From positions 62,001 to 126,000 of the forward strand of contig NZ_JACHYJ010000007.1 in NCBI RefSeq assembly GCF_014192745.1: a DNA stretch of 64,000 nt, given 5' to 3'. Within the stretch, counting starts at the first letter, position 1. Every line of letters begins with the position of its first letter. Below the pieces are notes generated by a model. The model was given only the letters and a program-made list of their open reading frames with translations. It did not search any database and was not told the origin of the DNA. The position numbers and the translations under genes were made by a program. The DNA comes from Luteimonas sp. RC10 (lineage in GTDB: Bacteria > Pseudomonadota > Gammaproteobacteria > Xanthomonadales > Xanthomonadaceae). Shown here in pieces: positions 21,708-30,128 of the stretch.

Positions 21708-22085
21708 TCACCTGTATCCCATCGAACTCATTACAGATAAATCACTCTTCCTGATTCGATACTCCCCGCCGCCGCCAGTCACATTCTCGAAGGGCGGGAC
21801 ACGCCTCGGCAAGAAAACGACAACATACAGCTCATTCGTCTGACTTACGCCCATGTCATAGTTGCCTGGATTGCGAGAGAACACTAAAAGCTCGATCGTG
21901 TCTTCGGAGATCGGATGCTCCGAATACCCCCTTTCAAGATCGACCTCAAATCGCGCATAAGCAATAGCAGCTGCCTTGGCGACGTTCACGATGGAACCAT
22001 TATCAGCAGCACGAGCAATACTTGTGCACGACATCACTGCCCATAGCAGAACGATGAATACTATTTCTCGACGTCGAGAAATCAC
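21708..22085 (-). CDS. Small exported hypothetical protein
   Basis: A 125-residue product with a signal peptide (REIVFIVLLWAVMSCTSIARAAD) and a mature part of mixed beta/alpha character (IELLVFSRNPGNYDMGVSQTNELYVVVFLP). The start is the GTG at 22085, because AAGGAGG lies 4 bases upstream of it. A longer frame to 22187 begins without a ribosome site. I do not recognise the family. It sits within the minus-strand cluster of small secreted and immunity-like genes. Confidence 0.6.
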   Translation of the reverse strand: MISRRREIVFIVLLWAVMSCTSIARAADNGSIVNVAKAAAIAYARFEVDLERGYSEHPISEDTIELLVFSRNPGNYDMGVSQTNELYVVVFLPRRVPPFENVTGGGGEYRIRKSDLSVMSSMGYR

Positions 22086-22301
22086 AAACCCTCCTTGACT
22101 TGCTATCAGGGAAGCCGTCGCACCCTCATACGAGGGCGCATAATTCGCCACAGTTCCGATTTCATCGACAGGAGCAAGAGGCACCATCCGATCTCCATAT
22201 GCACTTCGGACTACGCCGCCCTAAGACAGTCCCACCTCCCGAATGGGCCAGGTTTCATCGGGCTTCGACCTCACACCCCCATGAATCAGCGCCCCCCAAA
22301 C

Positions 22302-22333
22302 CAGTGATCCATCTTCCTGCCGCAAAGCGACAA
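22302..22333 (-). repeat. Short repeat, relic of the tail of a small membrane-protein gene
   Basis: These 32 bases match 25240-25271 with two or three differences. At 25240 the same bases encode the last residues (LSLRGRKMDH, then stop) of a 67-residue membrane protein. Here the frame reads LSLCGRKMDHW and continues without its upstream part. It is most simply the remnant of a duplicated gene tail. Confidence 0.55.
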
Positions 22334-22380
22334 TCACCCCACAACGGCGGAGAGACTAAAGAGCAGTTGAACCTCTAAAT

Positions 22381-22722
22381 TTACGCGCTCCGGTCAGCGT
22401 AATAGACAGGAGCCATTGCCCTCAGATAGTCATCAATCGATTCAATTTCCCCCTGGATAGTTCGCCCACGCTTCTTTGCAAGACGGCCGAGCTCGCACAA
22501 AAGAATCCCGCAGCCGGAATCCAACTCATTGCCGCGACGAGGCGCAAGCTCAACAGAAAAACGATCCTGAGGCCTCAGCTTCCTAACCGGCAAGCCGAGC
22601 TCCTGAGCAGCGTGCTCTAACAGCTCGATCACTAATACTATTTCTAGCCCACTTTTCTTGTAGTAGATGGCAAAGATATCGTCCGCCGATAACTCTTCGC
22701 GCGCATCAACCATCGCTGACAT
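22381..22722 (-). CDS. Small cytosolic hypothetical protein, possible immunity protein
   Basis: A 113-residue acidic product beginning MSAMVDAREELSADDIFAIYY. AGGAGG lies six bases upstream of this ATG, which is why it is preferred to the longer frame reaching 22830. The middle part (LPVRKLRPQDRFSVELAPRRGNE) faintly recalls DUF1493/acyl-carrier-like proteins, some of which accompany toxins, but no Ser-attachment motif is visible. The function is unknown. Confidence 0.55.
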   Translation of the reverse strand: MSAMVDAREELSADDIFAIYYKKSGLEIVLVIELLEHAAQELGLPVRKLRPQDRFSVELAPRRGNELDSGCGILLCELGRLAKKRGRTIQGEIESIDDYLRAMAPVYYADRSA

Positions 22723-22912
22723 AGCTATCCTCCTGCCGCACCCGAGCAACCGCAGTAGCCCAACAGCTCCAACGCCGTAGAACCGTTCGCGCACTTGGAT
22801 CTTAGATTCTTCTCGGATCTTCATGCTCACCCCTTACTGCTTGTTCGATCAACCTCTCGCCACGCATGCTGGTCGATCAGTAGCGAATCAGCAATCACAC
22901 CGACGCCGTCAT

Positions 22913-23512
22913 TCAGGACCAGAACGATCTTCTCGCATTTCGGCCAATCAATAGGAATATGAACGGACCGAGCATCACCCTTACCACATCGATAAAAGCG
23001 GCGCGAACCACATGACCTTGGACCCTCATCACGCGCGAAGCACCAAAGAATCCAGAGAACCTGCCGCGCAACGCTGCACGAAGATAACTTCCAACAGCCG
23101 CATGGTAATCTTTATTAACAGATTCATGATACTCGGCAAAGGCCAGGTCAACCTCGGGAGACCACTTGATCTCACTTGCCGCACTGATCGCCTTCAATGC
23201 CGACGCCCCATTGGGAACACCCCCCATCTTCAATAGCACGCGAGCCAAGTAAAGCAACGGCGCGGAATCTTCATCCCCGACGAGATGAACAACATGGCGG
23301 TAGTGCCGCGCCGCTTTGCTAAGGTCAACCTCGACATCATCGCCTCCATACTCAAAAGCGAGGCCCTTCATAAAATGGGCTGCCGCCTCATGAGAGCCGT
23401 TGCGCTCCCCTAACACAGCATCCAGAAGACTTAGGCACAGCTTGATCTCTCCTGCTTGAAGAGCCCGCGTAGCCGCGCGAATCGACTCGTCTGCACTCAC
23501 AGCCCGCTCCAT
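22913..23512 (-). CDS. TPR/Sel1-like hypothetical protein with C-terminal membrane helix
   Basis: A 199-residue product starting MERAVSADESIRAATRALQ. It contains alpha-helical repeat-like segments (EAAAHFMKGLAFEYGGDDVEVDLSKAARHYRHVVHL and APLLYLARVLLKMGG) and a hydrophobic C-terminus (VVRVMLGPFIFLLIG). Helical repeats of this kind mediate protein contacts and are common in immunity and effector-associated proteins of RHS loci. The frame is open further upstream, but the extra residues look non-coding and the internal ATG carries a purine-rich leader. Confidence 0.55.
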   Translation of the reverse strand: MERAVSADESIRAATRALQAGEIKLCLSLLDAVLGERNGSHEAAAHFMKGLAFEYGGDDVEVDLSKAARHYRHVVHLVGDEDSAPLLYLARVLLKMGGVPNGASALKAISAASEIKWSPEVDLAFAEYHESVNKDYHAAVGSYLRAALRGRFSGFFGASRVMRVQGHVVRAAFIDVVRVMLGPFIFLLIGRNARRSFWS

Positions 23513-23804
23513 ACCGGTCCTGCCTCCCCTTCCTGCCTTGATCGCTCGCCAATCCGCTGAAAGTCCTGGACATCGCTGCCACTGACCAGACCATCTTCCC
23601 TTAGGGCACTGTTCCCAGAGCGACGCACGGGTGAAGACACGCTCCTTCTTGCGCGACCTGCGCAGCGCGGCTCGTACGGCAGCAATCTCAGGCCCGGTCG
23701 CAAGGGCAGTGGCAACACCCATAATCGCGCGATAGCTCGCGGCGCCAACAGAATGCCCGAGATCGTGGGATCACTTTACGCAACGACCGGAGTGGTCAGC
23801 ATAC

Positions 23805-24236
23805 TTAGTCATCCGTGCGCTCCAAGTATATTTCCACTGACAACTGGATACTGAGCTCGGCAAGGGCGGCCATCGTATCGGCCTGCACGCTGAATCCTGT
23901 CGTTTCCGATTTGTCCACGAACACGCCGACATACAACTCCGAAGAACCACCAGTCGCCGCAATCGAACTGAGCAATTCACGATGCCTCGCCAGAAGTGGC
24001 AGCAACTGCTCGACCCCATCCGTGAAAAACCCAACATCGCGCTCTATCAACTCGAAGACGCAGAAAGTAGCAGGGTTCACACCCGGGAGAACCTGCCCCT
24101 TCGGAGTCGTCCTGATCTCACCCGCGCTGTATCCGATGACTGGCGCCAGAGAAATAGACTTGGCGATGGATTGAAACTTCATGCTCGGATGCCAAACCCT
24201 GAGAGATATCGTGTAGTAGACCCTATCCAGCGCCAT
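23805..24236 (-). CDS. DUF4279-family protein, putative immunity protein
   Basis: A 143-residue product with the DUF4279 layout: a first strand (VYYTISLRVWHPS), a central W-less variant GEIRTTPKGQVLPG, and the helix VEQLLPLLARHRELLSSI followed by ELYVGVFVDKS. DUF4279 proteins are frequent next to polymorphic toxins and are thought to be immunity proteins; this role is inferred. The 5' end overlaps the 3' end of the next upstream gene by 14 bases. Two further DUF4279 genes are at 32648 and 36036. Confidence 0.65.
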   Translation of the reverse strand: MALDRVYYTISLRVWHPSMKFQSIAKSISLAPVIGYSAGEIRTTPKGQVLPGVNPATFCVFELIERDVGFFTDGVEQLLPLLARHRELLSSIAATGGSSELYVGVFVDKSETTGFSVQADTMAALAELSIQLSVEIYLERTDD

Positions 24237-24609
24237 TGTGCTGCTCTATAAAATCAAAATATTCTTCCGCTAACTTTCGGACTTCATCCCAATCGGGATC
24301 ATTGAAATCATCCAGACCCAGACCCTTGAACGCCCAACCCTGCAATCCTTCTGCCATACAAACTATTTCCCTAATTAACACCCTCTGCCTCCATAGCAGC
24401 GCGCTCCATTCAACCAGTGGCTTTCCGGAAATCAGTTCCTGTACAGCCTCCCATGAAGACCCCAACACGCCACCAAAGTCAGAGTATGTATCGACGGGAG
24501 ACTTTGCGACTGATATCAGAGCACCCTCGAAGTAAACAAGGCTCAACCTCATAGACTCTTCAAGCGAGATCGCAGAGACATCGGGCCTCTTACTCGTTGC
24601 ACTGCACAT
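24223..24609 (-). CDS. Hypothetical protein, possible immunity protein
   Basis: A product of about 128 residues beginning MCSATSKRPDVSAISLEESMRL from the ATG. The frame stays open to a TTG at 24657 next to a run of eight or so C (G on the coding strand), so the true N-terminus, or a frameshift there, is uncertain. It is acidic and helical, with PDWDEVRKLAEEYFDFIEQ at the end. It overlaps the DUF4279 gene downstream by 14 bases, indicating co-translation. The family is not recognised. Confidence 0.5.
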   Translation of the reverse strand: MCSATSKRPDVSAISLEESMRLSLVYFEGALISVAKSPVDTYSDFGGVLGSSWEAVQELISGKPLVEWSALLWRQRVLIREIVCMAEGLQGWAFKGLGLDDFNDPDWDEVRKLAEEYFDFIEQHNGAG

Positions 24610-24729
24610 AGCTCGAAACACTGAAAAATCAGTCCGCAACGCGAGAGCCCCCCCCAATGCCGCGCTTCGGTGGTATCACTACTGACTTAATCCAGCGCAC
24701 CAGTTCGGCGCTCAAGAAGTCGACCCAAG

Positions 24730-25197
24730 CTAGACCCGACGCAGCAGAGCGGCCGCCCTGCTTTCGACAAACTCAGAAAGATCGCCCCGCCTTAGCGCGG
24801 ATTCCAGTTTTGCCTCAAGCTCCGATTTCTGGAATGCCTCTGCCTCCAGGAATTCGAAGAGCTCCAGCAAATAGACAATGGCGTCCGGCGCACCAGCGTG
24901 ATACGACCTGGCCATCAGCTCGGCTGCCTCCGCCTTGGCACCGGAATCGAGCCTGTTCAGCCCGAGATTGAACAATCCACACACATTGTTCTTCTCCGCT
25001 GCCATTGCATAGAACTCATTGGCCGTGGATGCCTCCAACCAGGAGAAGTCGCCAGATTCAATGAGATATCCAATCGCCACATGCGCGTCCGAATCCCCGG
25101 CTTGGGCTGCTTGCAAGAAGTGGGCATACGCCTGCTCGACGTGGCCATCCTCCATCAACTCCCAGGCGCGTACCCAGGCATCGCTTGCCTTTGACAT
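24730..25197 (-). CDS. Sel1/TPR-like repeat protein
   Basis: A 155-residue product made of Sel1-type helical pairs: QAYAHFLQAAQAGDSDAHVAIGYLIESG, EFYAMAAEKNNVCGLFNLGLNRL and AELMARSYHAGAPDAIVYLLELFEFL. Sel1 repeats are protein-binding scaffolds. A GGGGGG-containing purine tract precedes the ATG. Its place in a run of orphan immunity-like genes suggests a similar accessory role, but no partner toxin is adjacent. Confidence 0.65.
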   Translation of the reverse strand: MSKASDAWVRAWELMEDGHVEQAYAHFLQAAQAGDSDAHVAIGYLIESGDFSWLEASTANEFYAMAAEKNNVCGLFNLGLNRLDSGAKAEAAELMARSYHAGAPDAIVYLLELFEFLEAEAFQKSELEAKLESALRRGDLSEFVESRAAALLRRV

Positions 25198-25238
25198 CCT
25201 GCCCCCCTTCGCCTCGAACTCCGCGCCCCATCCTCGGA

Positions 25239-25442
25239 TCAGTGATCCATCTTCCTGCCGCGGAGCGACAACCCCTGCATGACAGAAACAAAACCAAACA
25301 TCAATCCAAAACCCATCACCACGACATCGGAGCCCACGAACTCAGAGCGTTCCAACAACTTGTTGATGAAGTACAGAACAATCCTGAGGAAGAGAAACGA
25401 GAAAAACAGAAGGCTTATGAAGCCAAATACCCTTTGAATCAT
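25239..25442 (-). CDS. Very small two-helix membrane protein
   Basis: A 67-residue product with two hydrophobic helices (FGFISLLFFSFLFLRIVLYFI and VVVMGFGLMFGFVSVM), ending LSLRGRKMDH. The coding sequence is AT-richer than the core genome. The last 32 bases recur as a stray repeat at 22302-22333, implying a lost paralogue. It may be a membrane immunity protein; no homologue is recognised. Confidence 0.5.
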   Translation of the reverse strand: MIQRVFGFISLLFFSFLFLRIVLYFINKLLERSEFVGSDVVVMGFGLMFGFVSVMQGLSLRGRKMDH

Positions 25443-25843
25443 GCGCTACTCACCACTCCATAGACGACCGAACTGCGTCCCAAAGATCTTTGAATCGGGC
25501 CCCTCGATTCCCTGATCAACCAACCCTGCCCGACCAAGATCCTCCTACCCCTCACGTACACCATCCGATGCCACCGTGAAGTCCCCAAATCGCGGCAGTG
25601 CATTATGAGGCAACATCACCTCATACCTCGCTACTGCCGTGAACCGACGTACCACAGTACGTTCTTCGACGATACGACAGCAGGGCGCGCGACACCATGG
25701 GAACGGGCGATGCCTCCGAGGCTCACTTGTCATGTGCGCCGCGCATTGATGGACTCGCATACGCCCAGCGCTGCGACAAACAGTCGCACCCAACGCACCC
25801 TCATGCGCGCCTCAATCCCTACGCCCGCAGCTAGACTTCCGTC
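25443..25843 (+). other. Gap between the immunity-like cluster and the metal-uptake genes
   Basis: About 400 bases with no supported gene. The short frames here have neither ribosome sites nor recognisable motifs. Base composition rises from AT-rich to the GC-rich average across this gap, marking the junction of the minus-strand accessory cluster with the plus-strand uptake operon. Confidence 0.35.
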
Positions 25844-26245
25844 ATGTCCGGGAGCCGCCGTTTCAGACGCGCATTCGCATGGCTGTCGCTGACGGCCGTG
25901 CTGCTGCTCGCGTTGCTGCCATCGGTCGGCAGGCTGGCCGCCGCGCCGCATGACGCCCCGCGCACGATTCTGATGGAGCTGTGCACCACGGGCAGCGACA
26001 AGCTGGTCAGCATGGTCGATCCGTTCGCGCTGCTGGACACGCCACCGGCCGCGCCGATGGACCACGGCGACAGGCCGGACTGCGCCTACTGCCCGCTGCT
26101 GGCGACCACGCTGATCGCGGTGCTGTGGCTGGCCTGGTCGTTGGCGCCGCATATCGCCTCGCCGTTACCCACACCACGCACGCCACGCGTGCTGACGCGA
26201 CATCCCTGCGGCCTGGGCTCACGCGGGCCACCGCTGGCGGCCTGA
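25844..26245 (+). CDS. DUF2946-like small membrane-associated protein
   Basis: A 133-residue product with an N-terminal signal/anchor (AFAWLSLTAVLLLALLPSVG), the sequence MDHGDRPDCAYCPLLATT that resembles the C.YCP core of DUF2946 proteins, a second hydrophobic helix (LIAVLWLAWSLAPHI) and a basic tail. DUF2946 genes commonly precede copper or siderophore TonB receptors, and one follows here 115 bp downstream. A role in metal handling is inferred from this association. Confidence 0.7.
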   Translation: MSGSRRFRRAFAWLSLTAVLLLALLPSVGRLAAAPHDAPRTILMELCTTGSDKLVSMVDPFALLDTPPAAPMDHGDRPDCAYCPLLATTLIAVLWLAWSLAPHIASPLPTPRTPRVLTRHPCGLGSRGPPLAA

Positions 26246-26360
26246 TCCAAGCCGCCGCGACCTCCGGGTCGCCTCCTTCGTTTGCGATGGCCGCGCGTTG
26301 CGCGGCGTCGTGCGTGCGCGCGTGTCCAGCCCGCGTCGCACGCAGTACCGGATCCTGCCC

Positions 26361-28592
26361 ATGCCTCGTTCTATCCCACCCGGGCCACTGTCGGCCCCCG
26401 GCACGCCATGCGCCCTTCGATCGATCGCCCCGCTTGCCGGGCTGATGGCCCTTGCACTGTCGCCTTCCGCACTCGCGCAATCGCCCCCGCAGTCCAATGC
26501 CTCACCCACTACGCTCGACGCCTTGCAGGTACATGGCCAACGCCTACGCACGCTCGATGCGCCGCAACACACCGGCAGCCGCCTGGGCCTGACCCAACGC
26601 GAGACGCCGGCCTCGCTGCAGGTAATCGACCGCGAGGAGATCGCACGCCGGGGCGCCCGCACCACCCGCGAGGCCTTCGAGCTGGCGCAGGGCGCGATGG
26701 TCGGCAATGTGCCTGGCAATCCCGCCGTCGTGACCTTGCGCGGCTTCAGCGGCAACACTGTCTCGGTGCTGCACGACGGCGTGCGCCTGGGCGCATCAAC
26801 CTTCGTCGCCCGCGATGTCGATACCTGGTCGCTGGAACGCGTGGAGGTCCTGCGCGGCCCGGCCTCGGTGCTGTACGGCGAAGGCGCGATGGGCGGCGCG
26901 ATCAACCTGGTGACGCGTCGGCCCAGCACCGACGGCGTGGCAATCGACGGCATGTTCGGCATCGGCAGCTTCGGCACCCGCCGCGCCGGGCTGGGCGTCA
27001 ACCAGCCGGTCTCCGACACGCTTGCCGTCCGGGTCGATGCCAGTGGCTTGCGCGCCGACAGTCTCTACGACATCGAGCGCAACGCGGTCGAGACGTCCAC
27101 GCTCTCGGCAAGCGCAGCATGGACGCCGAGCGAGACGCTATCGATGCTGCTGTCCTGGCAACACGCGCAGGACACGAGCACCGGCACCTATCAGGGCGTC
27201 CCGATGATCGCCGCCGAAGACGCCATCGCACCGTCGCGCGTGGTGCGCAGCGCCGATGCTCTGGTGATCGATCGCGCCACCCGCCACACCAACTACAACC
27301 CGATCGGCGCCTACACCAGCGCCCGTAGCAACCTCTTGCGCTGGAACACCACCCTCGCGCTGTCGTCGACCTGGCAGCTGCGCAACGACCTGGCGCATTA
27401 CCGCGCCGATCGCGACTTCGTCTATTCCGACGACTGGCGTTACGACCGCGGCACCGGCCTCTACGCCCGCGGTGTGCAGCGTGTCTTCCACGATCACCGC
27501 TTCTGGAACGAGCGCCTGGCCCTGTCCTACGACGGCCCGCTTGCGGGGCGGCGCAACCGCTTCGCCATCGGCGTGGAGGTCAACGACACCGACTTCATCA
27601 ATCCACGCCAGAGCGGCCTCACCACGCCGGTCACACCGATCGATCCGGTGCTGGGCACGTTCCCCGGCGCCGATTCGGACGCCTTCACCAGCGACCAGGT
27701 CTTCCGGACCGGGCTACGCACCCATGCGGTGTTCGTGGAAGACGCCTTCAACCTCACGCCGCGCTGGCTGCTGACTGGCGGCGTGCGCTACGAGCGGATC
27801 GACCTCGACCGCGCCATCGACGATCGCATCAGCGGCGCCCGCACCAACTTCGCGCCGCGCTACACGCCACTGTCGTGGCGACTGGGCAGCGTGTTCGACC
27901 TGCGCGACCACCTGCAGCTGTACGGCCAGGTCTCCACCGCGGCCAGCCCGGTTTCGAGCATGCTCACGTTGCAGACCGCGTCGGGCCGCTTCGACCTGAG
28001 CGATGCACGCGCCGCCGAGGTCGGCCTGAAGGCCGAGGCCTGGGATGCGCGCCTGTCGCTGACCGCAGCCGCATACCGCATCGAGCGCGACGGCATCCTG
28101 ACCCGCGATCCAGCCAACCCGACGATCAGCGTGCAGGGTGGCCGGCAATCCTCGCAGGGCCTGGAACTGGCCGCCGACCTGCAGGCCACGCGCGGCCTGC
28201 GCCTCGAGGCCTCGGCCACCTGGGGACGAGCCCGCTTCGATGAGCTGATCGAAGCCGGCGGCTTCGACCGCCGCGGCCATCGCCCCAGCAACGTGCCCAA
28301 TGGCACCGCATCGCTCGCGGCGACCTACCGCTTTGCCAGCGCGCCGGTCTCGCTCGGGGCCAGCGGTCACCACGTCGGCGGCTTCTACACCGACAACGCC
28401 AACACCTATTACGTGCGCGGCCGCACGACGTTCGATGCCTGGGCCGGCTACGACTGGCCCCGCGTGTCGCTGGCACTGCGCGTGCGCAACGCCGGCGACG
28501 CCCTCTACGGCGAGTACTCCGGCTACCCGGCCACCCATGTCTATCTCGGCGCGCCACGCAGCGTCGAGATGACCCTGCGCACGCGGTTCTGA
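26361..28592 (+). CDS. TonB-dependent siderophore/metal receptor
   Basis: A 743-residue outer-membrane receptor. The signal peptide (SIAPLAGLMALALSPSALAQ) precedes a plug with TLDALQVHGQRL (TonB-box region), SLQVIDREEIARRG, VTLRGFSGNTVSVLHDGVRLG and VEVLRGPASVLYGEGAMGGAINLVTR, typical of siderophore receptors. The barrel ends VEMTLRTRF with the usual terminal Phe. The ATG at 26361 is preferred to the frame opening at 26298, which adds an Arg-rich leader. It is followed after 2 bases by a PepSY membrane protein, as in ferric-siderophore uptake operons. The ligand is unknown. Confidence 0.88.
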   Translation: MPRSIPPGPLSAPGTPCALRSIAPLAGLMALALSPSALAQSPPQSNASPTTLDALQVHGQRLRTLDAPQHTGSRLGLTQRETPASLQVIDREEIARRGARTTREAFELAQGAMVGNVPGNPAVVTLRGFSGNTVSVLHDGVRLGASTFVARDVDTWSLERVEVLRGPASVLYGEGAMGGAINLVTRRPSTDGVAIDGMFGIGSFGTRRAGLGVNQPVSDTLAVRVDASGLRADSLYDIERNAVETSTLSASAAWTPSETLSMLLSWQHAQDTSTGTYQGVPMIAAEDAIAPSRVVRSADALVIDRATRHTNYNPIGAYTSARSNLLRWNTTLALSSTWQLRNDLAHYRADRDFVYSDDWRYDRGTGLYARGVQRVFHDHRFWNERLALSYDGPLAGRRNRFAIGVEVNDTDFINPRQSGLTTPVTPIDPVLGTFPGADSDAFTSDQVFRTGLRTHAVFVEDAFNLTPRWLLTGGVRYERIDLDRAIDDRISGARTNFAPRYTPLSWRLGSVFDLRDHLQLYGQVSTAASPVSSMLTLQTASGRFDLSDARAAEVGLKAEAWDARLSLTAAAYRIERDGILTRDPANPTISVQGGRQSSQGLELAADLQATRGLRLEASATWGRARFDELIEAGGFDRRGHRPSNVPNGTASLAATYRFASAPVSLGASGHHVGGFYTDNANTYYVRGRTTFDAWAGYDWPRVSLALRVRNAGDALYGEYSGYPATHVYLGAPRSVEMTLRTRF

Positions 28593-28594
28593 GC

Positions 28595-29995
28595 ATGGTC
28601 AGGTCCATGTCCGCTCCCGCACCGCGTCCCGGCAGCGACCGCTACCGCCTGTTCTGGCGCTGGCACCTCTATGCCGGCCTGTTCGTCGCGCCGTTCCTGC
28701 TGGTGCTCGCAGTCACCGGCGCGATCTACCTCTTCAACGACGAACTCAACGACGCGTTCTACCCGCACCTGCGCTTCACACCCGCGCCCTGGACGGCACG
28801 CGTGCCTCTGGGCGACATGATCGACGTCGCCCACGCCGCCGTACCCGATGCCACGCCGACACGGATCGACCTGCCGGCCGACCACCGCCGCGCCGCGCAG
28901 GTGCATCTGGAACAGGCCGACGGCGCCAGCCGCATCGCCTATGTCGACCCCGGCAACGGCACCGTGCTCGGCGTCCTCGCACCGGCACGCACGGTGGTCG
29001 GCATCGCGGACCGGCTGCACGGCTCGCTGATGCTCGGTACCTTCGGCCGCTACGTGATGGAACTCACCGCGTGCTGGACGGTGTTGCTGATCGTCAGCGG
29101 CCTGTATCTGGGCTGGCCGCGCGAGCGCGGGTGGCGCGTCGCGATACCGGATGTGCGCGCTCGCGGCCGCCGGCTGTGGACCTCGCTCCATCGCGCCACC
29201 GGGCTGTGGGTCGCGCTGCTGGTGCTGTTCCTGGTCGCCACCGGGTTGCCGTGGGCGGTGTTCTGGGGCGACTGGATCCGCGGCGGCGCCGAACTCGTCG
29301 GCGAAGGCTACCCCGCGGTCTACCGGCGCTATGCCGCGCCGCAGGCACCGCGCGTCGGCGACGCCTTCAACGACGTGCCATGGACCCTGCAACGTGCGCC
29401 AATGCCGGCCGCCAATGCAACATCGGCCCACCACGACCATGGCGCGTCCGCACCACGGACTGGTGCGCGGCACTGGACGACGGCCGGCCTGGAACGCGCG
29501 ATCGCCCACATCCGCGCCGCCGGCACCGACGACGAGCTGCGCGTGTTCCTGCCCAGCGAAGCGCGCGGCGCACTGATGGCCTACACCTATCCCGCGCGGC
29601 CGCAGGACCAGGTCACCTACCACTTCGATCGCGACGGCGCGCTGCTGGTCAGCACGGGCTTCGACGACTACGGCGTCGTCGCCCAGGCAATCGAACTGGG
29701 CGTGCAACTGCACATGGGCAACTACTTCGGGCGGCTCAACCAGCTGGTGATGCTCGCCGCCTGTATCGGCGTGGTGGTGCTGGTCGTCACCGGGACCACG
29801 ATGTGGTGGCGTCGGCGTCCGCCTGGCCGTATCGGTGCACCTGCCTCCACCACACGCATCCCGACCCGCGCCCTGCTCGCGCTGCTGCTGATCTCGGCCG
29901 TCGTGCTGCCGCTGCTCGCCGCTTCGCTACTCGTCGTGCTGGCGTTCGACCGCTGGGTGCGGCCACACATCGCGACCTTTCGGTGGCTGCGCTGA
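28595..29995 (+). CDS. PepSY-associated membrane protein (PiuB/FpvG-like, siderophore-iron reductase type)
   Basis: A 466-residue inner-membrane protein with PepSY_TM architecture: first helix after FWRWHLYAGLFVAPFLLVLAVTGAIYLF, PepSY segments, DRLHGSLMLGTFGRYVMELTACWTVLLIVSGLYLGWPR, and SLHRATGLWVALLVLFLVATGLPW, then a last helix pair near the C-terminus. The periplasmic loop contains SAHHDHGAS. Relatives such as FpvG reduce ferric siderophore in the periplasm. It starts 2 bases after the receptor stop, so the pair is an operon. A degenerate piece of a second copy is at 32217-32390. Confidence 0.85.
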   Translation: MVRSMSAPAPRPGSDRYRLFWRWHLYAGLFVAPFLLVLAVTGAIYLFNDELNDAFYPHLRFTPAPWTARVPLGDMIDVAHAAVPDATPTRIDLPADHRRAAQVHLEQADGASRIAYVDPGNGTVLGVLAPARTVVGIADRLHGSLMLGTFGRYVMELTACWTVLLIVSGLYLGWPRERGWRVAIPDVRARGRRLWTSLHRATGLWVALLVLFLVATGLPWAVFWGDWIRGGAELVGEGYPAVYRRYAAPQAPRVGDAFNDVPWTLQRAPMPAANATSAHHDHGASAPRTGARHWTTAGLERAIAHIRAAGTDDELRVFLPSEARGALMAYTYPARPQDQVTYHFDRDGALLVSTGFDDYGVVAQAIELGVQLHMGNYFGRLNQLVMLAACIGVVVLVVTGTTMWWRRRPPGRIGAPASTTRIPTRALLALLLISAVVLPLLAASLLVVLAFDRWVRPHIATFRWLR

Positions 29996-30047
29996 GTGCG
30001 TCTTGCCGGGCCGGGGGGCGTGCGCACCTCCGGCTCAGACGCACGTG

Positions 30048-30068
30048 AAATGTAATGTTATTACATGA
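30048..30068 (+). promoter_or_regulatory. Candidate Zur (zinc uptake regulator) operator
   Basis: The palindrome ATGTAAT-GTT-ATTACAT (arms 30050-30056 and 30060-30066), preceded by GTGAA, resembles the Zur box GAAATGTTATANTATAACATTTC remembered for gammaproteobacteria. It sits about 65 bp upstream of the second TonB receptor gene, a normal operator position. A Fur box would be richer in GATAATGATAATC-type repeats, so Zur is the better guess. Confidence 0.5.
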
Positions 30069-30128
30069 TAGATTGCGCGCCCGCGCCGGCCCGGAGGTCG
30101 GCATCTCCCCTATCCCCACGCTATTCCC

